From positions 3,196,501 through 3,260,500 of the forward strand of contig NC_017542.1 of NCBI RefSeq assembly GCF_000237325.1: DNA of 64,000 nucleotides. The letters run 5' to 3'. This DNA comes from Paenibacillus polymyxa M1 (lineage in GTDB: Bacteria; Bacillota; Bacilli; Paenibacillales; Paenibacillaceae). The notes under the pieces were generated by a model that was given only the letters and a program-made list of their open reading frames with translations, was not told where the DNA came from and ran no database searches. Shown in pieces: positions 42,266-50,218 of this stretch (within the stretch, counting starts at the first letter, position 1; each line of letters starts with the position of its first letter). Made by a program: the position numbers and the translations under genes.

Positions 42266-42302
42266 AAAGAAGCTTACAGTCATTGACTATAAGCTTCTTT
42301 TC
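42266..42302. terminator. Bidirectional terminator
   Basis: AGAAGCTTA and TAAGCTTCT form a 9-bp stem with T-tract; it ends both the secreted-protein gene and the converging gene at 42305. Confidence 0.8.
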
Positions 42303-42304
42303 TA

Positions 42305-42757
42305 TTATAGAGTTGGTTTAAACAAATAGTGTAAGAAAAGACTTGTAACAGTTAAACTATATTTTTTGTCTATTGAGATCGACTTTGGGTCTTTCATAAA
42401 TTGCTGTACATCATTCGTGTCTAACTTGGCATACAGTGCTATGGTTTCATATGAAATACCCCAATGCTGATTCAAAATATCAATAACGCCCTTTACTCGC
42501 TCACTTTCGTCTATCATTTGGATTCCATTAGCGAGCATAAAAAGCAAACTATCGAAATTCAGTTTAGAATGCGAATTACCTAATTCAGAAAAATCATTCT
42601 TGCCATTTAAATATCCCAAAATTACGTCTTCTTCAATTCCAGAAATTTTACTTAGGGTATCTGTAGTTATCTTGTAGACTTCCAAAACTCGTTTTAACAG
42701 CGCTCTAGGCCCATCTTCACCTTCGGACCCGTTGCTTGTGTCCCCATATAATTTCAT
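42305..42757 (-). CDS. Helical HTH-like protein
   Basis: A 150-residue protein with two helix-turn-helix-like segments (TTDTLSKISGIEEDVILGYLNG at about 32-53 and WGISYETIALYAKLDTNDVQQFM at about 98-120). Such duplicated HTH proteins occur in paenibacilli and their phages; they may be regulators. AAAGGGG precedes the ATG. Low G+C. Confidence 0.6.
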   Translation of the reverse strand: MKLYGDTSNGSEGEDGPRALLKRVLEVYKITTDTLSKISGIEEDVILGYLNGKNDFSELGNSHSKLNFDSLLFMLANGIQMIDESERVKGVIDILNQHWGISYETIALYAKLDTNDVQQFMKDPKSISIDKKYSLTVTSLFLHYLFKPTL

Positions 42758-43204
42758 TAAAGAAAACCCCTTTCATATAAATTCTTCTCCGACACGATGT
42801 ACGCTAACTGATATATCATCCTTTTATTCCAGTTCCATACCTCCACTTCCAAATGAATAATTATATATATCATTATAACCAAAAGATGGGGATTTTTGTT
42901 GCATTGATTCATTTCATCTAATCATACAAATTTAGAAAATTGTCCTGATTTAACTTAGCAAAAAGAAGGAAATAGATTCCCATCTGCCTCGTTATTATAG
43001 ATTGATGAGGTTGAGGAAAAGCTTCCCGAACAAATAAAAGAGCAACGATTTCACGCTGCTCTACTGTAGTGATCAGTAATTTATAAAATGCGGTTACCGC
43101 TAATCCGCCATGCCTGGAATAGGCCTTCAATGGACATCCTTCTTGCTCCGGGTTTATATTACCCTCTGAGTCCTGTCTCCGATTTAGTTTTAGTTTTGGA
43201 AAAA
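42758..43204. other. Gap of about 450 bp with no convincing gene
   Basis: It contains AT-rich DNA, copy 6 of the dispersed palindrome (43011-43028) and a GAGCA/TGCTC hairpin (about 43042-43065). A 70-codon minus-strand frame (42918-43130) has no ribosome site and an improbable composition, so I do not call it. Confidence 0.5.
43011..43028. repeat. Dispersed palindrome, copy 6 (degenerate)
   Basis: TTGAGGAAAAGCTTCCCGAA, reverse orientation with two mismatches in the arms. Confidence 0.45.
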
Positions 43205-43459
43205 TTACAGAAGTTGATCAGCTAGCGCTTTAAGGCCACTTGGTACAGCAATTTGTTTGCCGTCATGTTCATTGCCGTTTACATAAGCTGTGTCTTTGTC
43301 TGCATAGTAAACTACACCTTTACCGCCGATAATCGGGAAGACGCTTTCGTCGTAATCCAGATTTGTACCCACATACTTGCCATGCTTAGCTGCTTCACTT
43401 TCCGATGGATGGAGATGAAGAATTTTTGTGTTGTCCAAGTAAGCGTAACTATGTGCCAT
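43205..43459 (-). CDS. Small hypothetical protein
   Basis: An 84-residue protein, MAHSYAYLDNTKILHLHPS, with a compact mixed fold and a Gly/Tyr-rich middle (GGKGVVYYADKDTAYVNG). TAGGAGG precedes the ATG. It lies between cargo genes. No family recognised. Confidence 0.6.
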   Translation of the reverse strand: MAHSYAYLDNTKILHLHPSESEAAKHGKYVGTNLDYDESVFPIIGGKGVVYYADKDTAYVNGNEHDGKQIAVPSGLKALADQLL

Positions 43460-43550
43460 GTTTATTGCCTCCTAAAATAGTTTTAATTTGTTCCTGAATA
43501 AAGTGTAAATCCTTTCTACTCCGTACCTACTACGGATTTGCTAGTTCCTA

Positions 43551-43667
43551 CTATCAGCAGAAAATAAAGTGGTAGACTGAGCCTAGAAATTGAAAACAGC
43601 GACAACCAAGGACGAAAAAAAGTCCTAGACTGTCGCTGTTCCATTGAACTAACGTTCCCCGTTAGCT
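43551..43667. repeat. Type A cargo-flanking repeat, copy 2
   Basis: AACAGCGACAACCAAGGAC pairs with GTCCTAGACTGTCGCTGTT (19-base arms, a few mismatches) and a CTAACG/CGTTAG hairpin follows. Close relative of 171-296. It abuts the stop of the Nudix gene. Confidence 0.65.
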
Positions 43668-44131
43668 TAAACCATATTCTCCAGATACTTGTTGAATAAG
43701 GCTAATGAGTATTGCTTTTGAGAGATCAAATTTTCTGTAATCTGTTTAATTACTTCTTTATCGCGTAGCTCAAGTGAATCTGGAATCAACAGATCCGTAG
43801 GTGCTATCCATTTCGAATCAATGATCTCCGTTGTATCTAACTGAAGAGAACCACCGATGATTTCACCAATAAAATGAAATAAAATAACCTGGTGATTTGT
43901 ACTACTAATGAAGTTATAAATACCTGTAGTGGCTGTAAGTTTAACGTCGTAGCCGGTTTCTTCTTTTGCTTCTCTACGTGCCGCCTCTAGAATATCTTCA
44001 TCATATTCGATTCTCCCTGACGGGAAGTTCCATGTATTCTTAACAGATGCTTTGTTTTCTTTGATCATAAGCAGCTTATCTTCATGTATTATCGAAACAC
44101 TCACAACCAATACAATCCCGTTTTGAGTCAC
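43667..44131 (-). CDS. Nudix hydrolase, cargo
   Basis: A 154-residue Nudix hydrolase with the complete Nudix box at residues 39-61 (G39, E45, REAKEETGY at 53-61). It would hydrolyse nucleoside-diphosphate derivatives. It sits between type A and type B repeats, the same slot that holds an alpha/beta hydrolase and others in the left remnant. A perfect GAACATATGTTC box lies 45 bp upstream, so damage induction is likely. Confidence 0.88.
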   Translation of the reverse strand: MTQNGIVLVVSVSIIHEDKLLMIKENKASVKNTWNFPSGRIEYDEDILEAARREAKEETGYDVKLTATTGIYNFISSTNHQVILFHFIGEIIGGSLQLDTTEIIDSKWIAPTDLLIPDSLELRDKEVIKQITENLISQKQYSLALFNKYLENMV

Positions 44132-44175
44132 GCTAAAAAACCTCCATAGTTAGAAAATTAACGTCACTATTATTA

Positions 44176-44187
44176 GAACATATGTTC
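44176..44187 (-). promoter_or_regulatory. LexA-like box of the Nudix gene
   Basis: GAACATATGTTC is a 12-bp perfect palindrome and equals the inner part of the Bacillus LexA consensus. AATAATAG follows on the minus strand as a possible -10. Confidence 0.7.
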
Positions 44188-44214
44188 CGATTTTTGTAAA
44201 TGACTGGATCACCG

Positions 44215-44275
44215 CTCATTATACTAACCTGCCCGTTAGCTTTATGAAGCATCGTCAAGACTATTACTTTATTTT
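44215..44275. repeat. Type B cargo-flanking repeat, intact-prophage copy
   Basis: Contains ACTAACCTGCCCGTTAGC and GCATCGTC as in 2943-3005. The next gene on its far side is the regulator at 44333, as in the remnant. Confidence 0.65.
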
Positions 44276-44332
44276 CAGTCTAGAACTTTAGACACCTAAA
44301 ATTAAGACCGCAAAGGCTTAAGCCCTTACGGT

Positions 44333-44965
44333 CTAATTTACTTCTGGCATCCTCAGTCCAATTTCACCTTCCTTGTTTCGTCCCCGACCATAGTCGATGG
44401 TGACAAAATCCAATGTACGGTTTGTCTTTAGGCTGTTTGCTATATTAACAATAACCCTACGTCGTTTATCTGCAAATGTAGTCGCTGAGATAGGAGGAAT
44501 GTCCTTGCGATAACCTTTTTCCAAATATTGTTGAGCTTTGAGATATTTCATACCATCCATAAATAACAGCTTTGCTATCAATCCCTCGTGCTTATCACGC
44601 ATATTGTTTATTGCAAACTTAATGTTATTCGTAAGAAATTGATAGAATTTGTAATTCACATGGCGCTGGTCTTTGAGCAGAACGGCGTTAGCTGTCACAT
44701 CTGCTGTCAGTTCTTGTCCAGAAACTCGCTTGGCAACCGAGCCTTCCGCAGAAAGTAGATCATATGCAGCCATTCCGTTTTCAATCTGCTGAAGAGCAAA
44801 CTCATAGTTCTTGATCACGTCTACCATATCGGTATACTTACCAAGTAGCCATTTTGTTTTACGGATATCTTCTTGTTCTAACTCATCAAAAAAGTTAATT
44901 TGAATAATTTTTATATTATCTTCCGTTTCTTCTTTTAACAACAATATAGAGTTGGTTGAAGTCAT
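44333..44965 (-). CDS. Phage protein, possibly a middle/late regulator
   Basis: A 210-residue, mainly helical protein (FFDELEQEDIRKTKWLLGK...) with a C-terminal part KDIPPISATTFADKRRRVI that could be a winged helix. ArpU-type late regulators are shorter, so I mark the role as a guess. TAAGGGG precedes the ATG. A decayed copy at 3066-3395 shows it is a stable part of this phage family. Confidence 0.5.
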   Translation of the reverse strand: MTSTNSILLLKEETEDNIKIIQINFFDELEQEDIRKTKWLLGKYTDMVDVIKNYEFALQQIENGMAAYDLLSAEGSVAKRVSGQELTADVTANAVLLKDQRHVNYKFYQFLTNNIKFAINNMRDKHEGLIAKLLFMDGMKYLKAQQYLEKGYRKDIPPISATTFADKRRRVIVNIANSLKTNRTLDFVTIDYGRGRNKEGEIGLRMPEVN

Positions 44966-45080
44966 AAATACACCCCTTATTAATATTAATTGTTAATATA
45001 TGTCGGAAAATTAGACATCATTTAAACTGTGTAATATTGTAGGGAGGAATAAAAAAATATAAACACAGGGAGCGATCAGT

Positions 45081-45758
45081 TTGTCTTCAAATCCAGCTAT
45101 TGAATTTATTAAAAACGCACACGTATTAGAACACTATTTCAAGAAAAATCTATCGATCTCAAGGGTAATGATCAGAACTGAATCTCTCATTTTTCTTTTA
45201 GCATCAGTAATCTCAGTTCTGGTAACAGCAATATGTTCCTATTTTACAGACAGCAAAATTTCATTCATGTTTGTTTTATTATTTGGTGGTTTAACTATTT
45301 TCCTTGTAAATCGATCAGTTCGAAGCTCTCATAAATTTGTCTTTGAAAAATATCCCCGTTTTAGAGCAATTATTAATAATCGAATATTTGTTTTCAACTA
45401 TGACACAAATTTTTTGTTTGCCTTTAGATGTGACAAAATAAAAAGAAAAGTTCGCAATTTAGGATTTCAATCTGCTCAGATTGACCTACTGATCGAATAT
45501 TACACAAGTAAAAGCGCAGCTATTAAAATTAATCGTTGGTGGCCAATACCTCTTATTGGTCTGATACTTTTCCCTTTATGGAGTGAGTATGTTGGAAATG
45601 GAATTAGCTCGACTCCTTTCTCGGTTTTGCTTATTCTAGCAATAATTTTGATATTTTTAACTTTATATATTAACTTTACATTAAAGACTTTCTTACTTTT
45701 GAAAGCCAACAGGTACGATGAACTTGTAAATATATTAAAAACTATAAAAACACTGTAG
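45081..45758 (+). CDS. Four-helix membrane protein, cargo
   Basis: A 225-residue membrane protein with two hydrophobic hairpins (about 34-54 with 60-78, and 152-172 with 180-205) and a basic loop of about 70 residues between them. TTG start after GGGAG. It is alone on the plus strand and AT-rich, so probably a moron; superinfection exclusion is one option. No family recognised. Confidence 0.6.
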   Translation: MSSNPAIEFIKNAHVLEHYFKKNLSISRVMIRTESLIFLLASVISVLVTAICSYFTDSKISFMFVLLFGGLTIFLVNRSVRSSHKFVFEKYPRFRAIINNRIFVFNYDTNFLFAFRCDKIKRKVRNLGFQSAQIDLLIEYYTSKSAAIKINRWWPIPLIGLILFPLWSEYVGNGISSTPFSVLLILAIILIFLTLYINFTLKTFLLLKANRYDELVNILKTIKTL

Positions 45759-45837
45759 TCATTAGACTATTTTTACTCTTTACTCCCTTTTCGGAGCTTG
45801 GATTGTCGCATTAGTTAAACCTATTACTCATGCAAAA

Positions 45838-45972
45838 CTATACTTCATCATTAATTTCATAATGCGCCGTTTCTGGCGGCAGGTCTGTCTTGCAGTTGTA
45901 GCAAACTCTTGCCTTAACGTTGCTATCGACAATATGGGGGGCCACTATCTGCCCCTGAATTGGTTTAATCAT
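45838..45972 (-). CDS. Small CxxC protein, possibly truncated
   Basis: A 44-residue frame MIKPIQGQIVAPHIVDSNV with CYNCKTDLPPE, half of a zinc-ribbon, then a stop at EINDEV where a second CxxC would be expected. No good ribosome site. I read it as a small or C-terminally truncated zinc protein. The surrounding 45760-46084 holds nothing else. Confidence 0.4.
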   Translation of the reverse strand: MIKPIQGQIVAPHIVDSNVKARVCYNCKTDLPPETAHYEINDEV

Positions 45973-46084
45973 CACAAGTGTCGATTTAAAACTTCGTCTC
46001 TCATATTGTCTACAACTTCATTTAACATATTGTTAACCTCTATTAGATCTGATAAAATTAAATTCAAAAAATTAGGAGAACAAC

Positions 46085-46285
46085 ATGGACTTTTTAACAG
46101 TACTTCTCATGTGTATTCCGCTTTATGCTGCATTCAGAGCTTTTATAATCACTCGTGATCCAGAAGCAAAAAAAAGAATCCCAAAAACGACACTAAAAGC
46201 TCTAACTTTTTTTGCTTACTTTATATTTATCGTTTTGGGATTTTTTATAATTACAGAAGCTATAGAATACCTCTCTCAGTTATAA
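46085..46285 (+). CDS. Small two-helix membrane protein
   Basis: A 66-residue protein with helices at about 2-18 and 40-63 and a basic loop (RDPEAKKRIPKTT). AGGAGA precedes the ATG. Plus-strand single gene amid minus-strand phage genes. Function unknown. Confidence 0.55.
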   Translation: MDFLTVLLMCIPLYAAFRAFIITRDPEAKKRIPKTTLKALTFFAYFIFIVLGFFIITEAIEYLSQL

Positions 46286-46350
46286 TTGAATTGGTAGTTG
46301 CAAGTAGTTTTATAAATCTGAAGGGATTTAGAGTACGGGGGTAAAGGCTG

Positions 46351-46551
46351 CTATGCCTCAACCCTCCTCAAATATTTCGTAGCAAATCCTCCGATGTACC
46401 CTTCAAGCCGCACAACCTCCGAACCGCACAAGTCCCAAGGCTCTGATTTTACTGTCCATACCTTATCCTTGTACTTCTCCTTACGGGCCTCATAGCAACC
46501 GTGCATTACAACCTGATCGCCTTTTTGTAGCTTATATGTCCGTTCATTCAC
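46351..46551 (-). CDS. Small phage protein, SH3-like
   Basis: A 66-residue basic protein (YKLQKGDQVVMHGCYEARK, KVWTVKSEP) with a beta-barrel-like pattern. Its start overlaps the YopX gene end by 8 bp; AAAGGTGA lies ahead. Function unknown. Confidence 0.6.
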   Translation of the reverse strand: MNERTYKLQKGDQVVMHGCYEARKEKYKDKVWTVKSEPWDLCGSEVVRLEGYIGGFATKYLRRVEA

Positions 46552-46984
46552 CTTTACCGCCTCCTTGGGGCTGTAGCAGCTCCGGGTTATCGTGTATGTT
46601 GCCTATTACCTCAGACTCCCTCTCCAGATACTCCCAATCGTCGTAAGCAATATCTCCGCCTATCAGAAAGCTTCCATTCTCGTAACTGACTTGAGCAAAA
46701 TTATATGTTGGTTCCGTATTTTCAGGTGTTTCGTAAAAATTAGGGATTTTCAGAACATCACCATCGTAGATTTCCTCCCCATTCTTATCCGCCGAACCCG
46801 TGAACCTTAACCAGACTACATCCATTTCCCAATCCCAACCGTCTTCGTCTTGACGAGAAGTGTCTGTCAAGAATAATGCTCCTTTTGAAGCGATTTCTAT
46901 TTCAAAGTTGTCATCCAACTCAGGACCGAGCATCACTTTATCTTCTTTATCCCACCATTTGAACTTAATTTTTGTATCACTCAT
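46544..46984 (-). CDS. YopX-family phage protein
   Basis: A 146-residue YopX protein: LRFTGSADKNGEEIYDGDVL in the middle and VIGNIHDNPELL near the end are family hallmarks. YopX proteins are common in firmicute phages of SPbeta and other types; function unknown. Soluble, early/middle gene cluster. Confidence 0.88.
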   Translation of the reverse strand: MSDTKIKFKWWDKEDKVMLGPELDDNFEIEIASKGALFLTDTSRQDEDGWDWEMDVVWLRFTGSADKNGEEIYDGDVLKIPNFYETPENTEPTYNFAQVSYENGSFLIGGDIAYDDWEYLERESEVIGNIHDNPELLQPQGGGKGE

Positions 46985-47051
46985 TTATCCATTCACTCTC
47001 CTTGAAGGTGGTATATAGGGGTATAGGGTAAGAGGCCAGAAGGCCCCCTGT

Positions 47052-47174
47052 TTAAGCGTTGTATGGCAACTCCGTAACCTCTGCTTCACAATCTTCATCT
47101 GTCATGGTAGCAAGCAGGCTTTCTTCGTATCCGATCTCACGCAGCAGTTTACGGTCATTGGTTTCAGTGTTCAT
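47052..47174 (-). CDS. Very small acidic phage protein
   Basis: A 40-residue frame MNTETNDRKLLREIGYEES ending ELPYNA. AAAGGAG lies nine bases ahead of the chosen ATG; another ATG two codons upstream is too close. Function unknown. Confidence 0.5.
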   Translation of the reverse strand: MNTETNDRKLLREIGYEESLLATMTDEDCEAEVTELPYNA

Positions 47175-47222
47175 TTTCATTCGCTCCTTTGATATTTATA
47201 TTGGGTATAGGGTAAGAGGCTG

Positions 47223-47546
47223 TTATGCCTCCATAATTGCAATTTCTCTTTCATAGCGTTCCCAGTCATCTTCATCGAAACAATTCTTGTAATCCGACAA
47301 TTCATTGCCGAAATACCCTATAACATCGTTAATTTCAATGCAGACGGAAGTCGGGCAAATCTTTGCATCATAGCCGCCTTCACATAAAAAATCATATCCC
47401 ATCAAGTCTACAAAACCAGCAACGTCACTGTAGTCTAAATGAACATATGCGAATACTGTTTGGTTTTTTTCAAAGTTTTGCGTGTACAGTCCAGTTTCAC
47501 GCTCTCTCAAAAGATCATATAAATCCGGGTTCACTTGTCTGGACAT
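47223..47546 (-). CDS. Small acidic phage protein
   Basis: A 107-residue acidic protein (MSRQVNPDLYDLLRERETG, ending DDWERYEREIAIMEA). AAAGGAGAG ahead of the ATG. Early-gene cluster; DNA-mimic or inhibitor roles are possible but unsupported. Confidence 0.6.
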   Translation of the reverse strand: MSRQVNPDLYDLLRERETGLYTQNFEKNQTVFAYVHLDYSDVAGFVDLMGYDFLCEGGYDAKICPTSVCIEINDVIGYFGNELSDYKNCFDEDDWERYEREIAIMEA

Positions 47547-47579
47547 GTATATCTCTCCTTTATAGGTAGTAGGGGGAAA

Positions 47580-47777
47580 CTATTTAATGTGAATTTCGCG
47601 CGGCTTATCCCCTCGGTACGGCCCGATTAGGTCCTCTTGTTCCATCCGGTCGATGATTTTAGCAGCCCATACATATCCAATACGCATTTTCCGCTGGAGG
47701 AACGTAACCGATGCTTTACGGTTGGCCTTCACTACCTCCAATGCTTCCTCGTAACGTTCCAGCTTTTCTATGTTCAT
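47580..47777 (-). CDS. Stand-alone FtsK-gamma-like winged helix
   Basis: A 65-residue protein that is almost only an FtsK-gamma domain: SVTFLQRKMRIGYVWAAKI then IGPYRGDKPREI. It is clearly related to the domain inside TerS (40206-41489). Full FtsK/SpoIIIE uses it to read polar DNA motifs. As a free protein it could bind the same sites and modulate packaging or the host translocase. AAAGGAGAG ahead of the ATG. Confidence 0.8.
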   Translation of the reverse strand: MNIEKLERYEEALEVVKANRKASVTFLQRKMRIGYVWAAKIIDRMEQEDLIGPYRGDKPREIHIK

Positions 47778-47819
47778 TTTTTATATCTCTCCTTTGGTGT
47801 AGTAGGGGGTGTATCCCCC

Positions 47820-48467
47820 TTAAAATAGGGTTAGTTGCACCGAACGCCTTGGCTCGGCTGGCATCCATTGCTTGCCGTATTCCTGCATCCACTCCGCTAC
47901 AGTCTTGCGCCGATTCCATTCGCTCCGGGGAATCCAGCTTGTATTGTCTCCCTGTACAGCAGCGTTGTACGGGGCAAACCATTTAGGTAGCATCATTCCT
48001 AACAGATGCACGCGAGCTCTGACAGGGCCACACAGCAAGCCATCAAGGTAACGAATTCGTTCTTCCTCAGACATTCGCACGGTCCCACCGATAAATACCA
48101 GTTGTTCCGTTTGCAGTAACCTCGTATCTCCCCCAGGTTGCAAAATGGGAACCGGATTGTATCCGCGCCGCCTCATATCCTGCAAATACCATGCTGTAGC
48201 TTCTGGGTTGCCAATCTCGTCATACTGCATGTACTGGTGACGGGATTTAACATTACGGTCAATATAGGCCCGATAGCCTTGATAAGATATGCAATCCTCA
48301 GTAAACGTCCCAGGGTCCCATATCACCGCCCGATTCCGCATGTATGGCTCAAGCCAACTGGGGTACTTTCGCAGCAGGGTCGCACTCAGGAGCCAGTACG
48401 GTACGCTGCTGGCCTGCTCTGCCAGGTGCTTCCGGTTTACCCCGGCGACGTAGATAATCCGTTCCAT
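47820..48467 (-). CDS. Possible TIM-barrel protein, TGT/DpdA-like
   Basis: A 215-residue protein starting ERIIYVAGVNRKHLAEQ with VIWDPGTF, QYDEIGNPEATAWYL and GYNPVPILQPGGD. The run of short hydrophobic strands with D/G turns resembles a TIM barrel of the tRNA-guanine transglycosylase/DpdA type, which exchanges guanine for deazapurines in tRNA or phage DNA. No partner synthesis genes are seen, so the link is tentative. AAAGGG fixes the start. Confidence 0.45.
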   Translation of the reverse strand: MERIIYVAGVNRKHLAEQASSVPYWLLSATLLRKYPSWLEPYMRNRAVIWDPGTFTEDCISYQGYRAYIDRNVKSRHQYMQYDEIGNPEATAWYLQDMRRRGYNPVPILQPGGDTRLLQTEQLVFIGGTVRMSEEERIRYLDGLLCGPVRARVHLLGMMLPKWFAPYNAAVQGDNTSWIPRSEWNRRKTVAEWMQEYGKQWMPAEPRRSVQLTLF

Positions 48468-48663
48468 GTTCATCGCCCTTTCTGCCGAGCTGCTTTCCAT
48501 AGTCTTGTAATTGGCGACCTACAGGGCAATTCATTTTGCAGTGCTTATCCAACTTGGATGTAACACTGCCGTACTTACGATTAAATTCGTCCCGCGTTGG
48601 GCAACCGGAACATTTTTGCTCTAGTAGATCACCAATCGCTATAACTGCATCTATCCGGTTCAT
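48349..48663 (-). CDS. Zinc-finger domain protein
   Basis: A 104-residue protein: residues 1-60 carry a zinc-finger domain, CSGCPTR then CKMNCPVGRQLQDYGKQLG, found in firmicute phages. The last 40 residues overlap the next gene by 119 bp and are low complexity, so the functional part is the N-terminus. AAGGGGGG ahead of the ATG. Confidence 0.7.
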   Translation of the reverse strand: MNRIDAVIAIGDLLEQKCSGCPTRDEFNRKYGSVTSKLDKHCKMNCPVGRQLQDYGKQLGRKGDEHGTDYLRRRGKPEAPGRAGQQRTVLAPECDPAAKVPQLA

Positions 48664-48761
48664 GCTTGAACCCCCCTTATGGAGGGCTGTTCCCTCCTTC
48701 TTATCCACTGGGCCTATCCTCTCTACCCTTGGGGGCTATACTTTTCATCGTTATTTTTTGG

Positions 48762-48767
48762 TATAAT
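48762..48767 (+). promoter_or_regulatory. Extended -10 promoter of the membrane gene
   Basis: TTTTTTGGTATAAT, as upstream of the paralogue at 4495. Confidence 0.6.
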
Positions 48768-48788
48768 TTAATTAAAGGAGTTGATAAA

Positions 48789-49013
48789 ATGCTTGGTTTC
48801 GTACTTATACTTTTTGCAATTATTTTTTTCGCGCTTGGTATTTTAAGTAAACGAAATCCCACTTGGGGATGGCGTGCAAACGAAGCCTGGAAGATCAAAG
48901 GTGACTCAGAACCAAGTGATGCATACATTAATGACATGAAATTTAGAGGATCTGTATCTATACTCTTTGGGTCCTTCTTTTTAGTATGTGGACTTTTAGT
49001 TATATTCCTGTAA
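48789..49013 (+). CDS. Two-helix membrane protein, DUF6199-like
   Basis: A 74-residue protein with helices at about 2-19 and 52-73 around WGWRANEAWKIKGDSEPSD. Close copy of 4523-4744. Own promoter and AAAGGAG; reads against the phage early operon and converges on the HNH gene. Conserved in two prophages with its promoter, so it probably acts in the lysogen, for instance at the membrane in exclusion or stress. Confidence 0.7.
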   Translation: MLGFVLILFAIIFFALGILSKRNPTWGWRANEAWKIKGDSEPSDAYINDMKFRGSVSILFGSFFLVCGLLVIFL

Positions 49014-49029
49014 GTTCCACTTCCTATTC

Positions 49030-49698
49030 TCAATCATCAAAATACCCATATCCAAAAGGCACTTGCTGTTTAGCTGAAGCTCCTAAAATATCGTTTAGCA
49101 TGTTTTCAAAAACACAAATCTGTTTTTCATCCATAGCTTCCAGCAAGCGCACTTCCTTAACCTTCAAAGATCGGCCTGCCGCTGTAGTAAGCAGTTCCAT
49201 CACTGGCTTAATAGATTCTAGACGTTCCTTTTTCTCGTCTTCTACGCGCTTCCTTGCCGCCTGTTTACGGTTGTACTCTTCCCAATCTTGTTCATCAAAC
49301 CAAAAATGATCGCCATATTTATCGCGAAATGCAGATATCCAGAATTGTAGCAACTCCTCATTTGTTTGTATCCGATCATGGCAAGGCCAGCAGAGCCGCA
49401 GGCCGTTTGTCTTGACTCCTCGTCCTTTTCTCCCGCGCGGATAAACGTGATGAGTAGTCGTGGCTTCGGCGGCTTTGCAACATTCACAGATTCCGTTTGA
49501 ATCAGCAATCAGTTCCGCAATTACATCCTTCGGGAATTCTCCACGCTCCTTGGTATTAGGCCGTGACTGGTGGTGAGAGAGAATATCTTTTTTCCATTCA
49601 GGAACAGGTTTTTTATCCTTTTTCCGTTGTTCAAGTCTGCTGTAAGCCTTCTTTTGCTTTGGCTTTTTCTCCGGCTTCCAAAATGTTTGATGGGACAT
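49030..49698 (-). CDS. HNH endonuclease
   Basis: A 222-residue HNH nuclease: basic N-terminus (about 1-60), then CECCKAAEATTTHHVYPRG and LRLCWPCHDRIQTN forming the zinc/HNH core. HNH proteins assist DNA packaging or replication in many phages, but those sit by the terminase; this lies at the replication side. AAAGGTGG ahead of the ATG. A truncated copy is at 4745. Confidence 0.88.
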   Translation of the reverse strand: MSHQTFWKPEKKPKQKKAYSRLEQRKKDKKPVPEWKKDILSHHQSRPNTKERGEFPKDVIAELIADSNGICECCKAAEATTTHHVYPRGRKGRGVKTNGLRLCWPCHDRIQTNEELLQFWISAFRDKYGDHFWFDEQDWEEYNRKQAARKRVEDEKKERLESIKPVMELLTTAAGRSLKVKEVRLLEAMDEKQICVFENMLNDILGASAKQQVPFGYGYFDD

Positions 49699-49770
49699 TC
49701 CCCTCGCCACCTTTCCGACAATTTAAATTCGTTTTTCCTTTGCTTATGCTTATATTTTGAGCCTAAACCA

Positions 49771-49953
49771 CTACGGCTCCACTACGGATTTTAGAGGTTC
49801 AAGCAAGCCAGCTTCCTCTAAAATGGAATAATAATTATATCTTTCTTCCGTTGTTACACGCACTTTATTTATCGTATGGGATGCGTAGAAGGCCACGGCC
49901 TGCTGTACTTCAATAGGTTCTTCATCAAGCTTGTTCAAGTCGAGCTTTTTCAC
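49771..49953 (-). CDS. Small phage protein
   Basis: A 60-residue soluble protein, KKLDLNKLDEEPIEVQQAV, ending EAGLLEPLKSVVEP. It overlaps the gene upstream by 4 bp. Function unknown. Confidence 0.6.
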   Translation of the reverse strand: MKKLDLNKLDEEPIEVQQAVAFYASHTINKVRVTTEERYNYYSILEEAGLLEPLKSVVEP

Positions 49954-50138
49954 GAACTACTCTCCCTTACAAGGTGATCGTATTTTTCTTCAAACACACT
50001 CTTTAAATTTGATGGTAAGGTTTCAATAACTTCTTCCCACAAACTCAGCAATTCATTGTTATGAGAGTTATATTTCTGAATCTGAGCGTATCGTTCCGAC
50101 AAAGCTGTGGTAAATTCGTCAGCCTCTTGTTTCGTCAT
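49950..50138 (-). CDS. Small helical phage protein
   Basis: A 62-residue helical acidic protein (MTKQEADEFTTALSERYAQ). GGAGGGCGG ahead of the ATG. Copy 7 of the dispersed palindrome lies about 80 bp upstream. Function unknown. Confidence 0.6.
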   Translation of the reverse strand: MTKQEADEFTTALSERYAQIQKYNSHNNELLSLWEEVIETLPSNLKSVFEEKYDHLVRESSS

Positions 50139-50218
50139 ATCCGCCCTCCTATATGTTTTCGGTTCCTATACAAGGTTGCTCGTTCGGATACAGTGTTGCG
50201 TAATCGAATCATTCAGCG

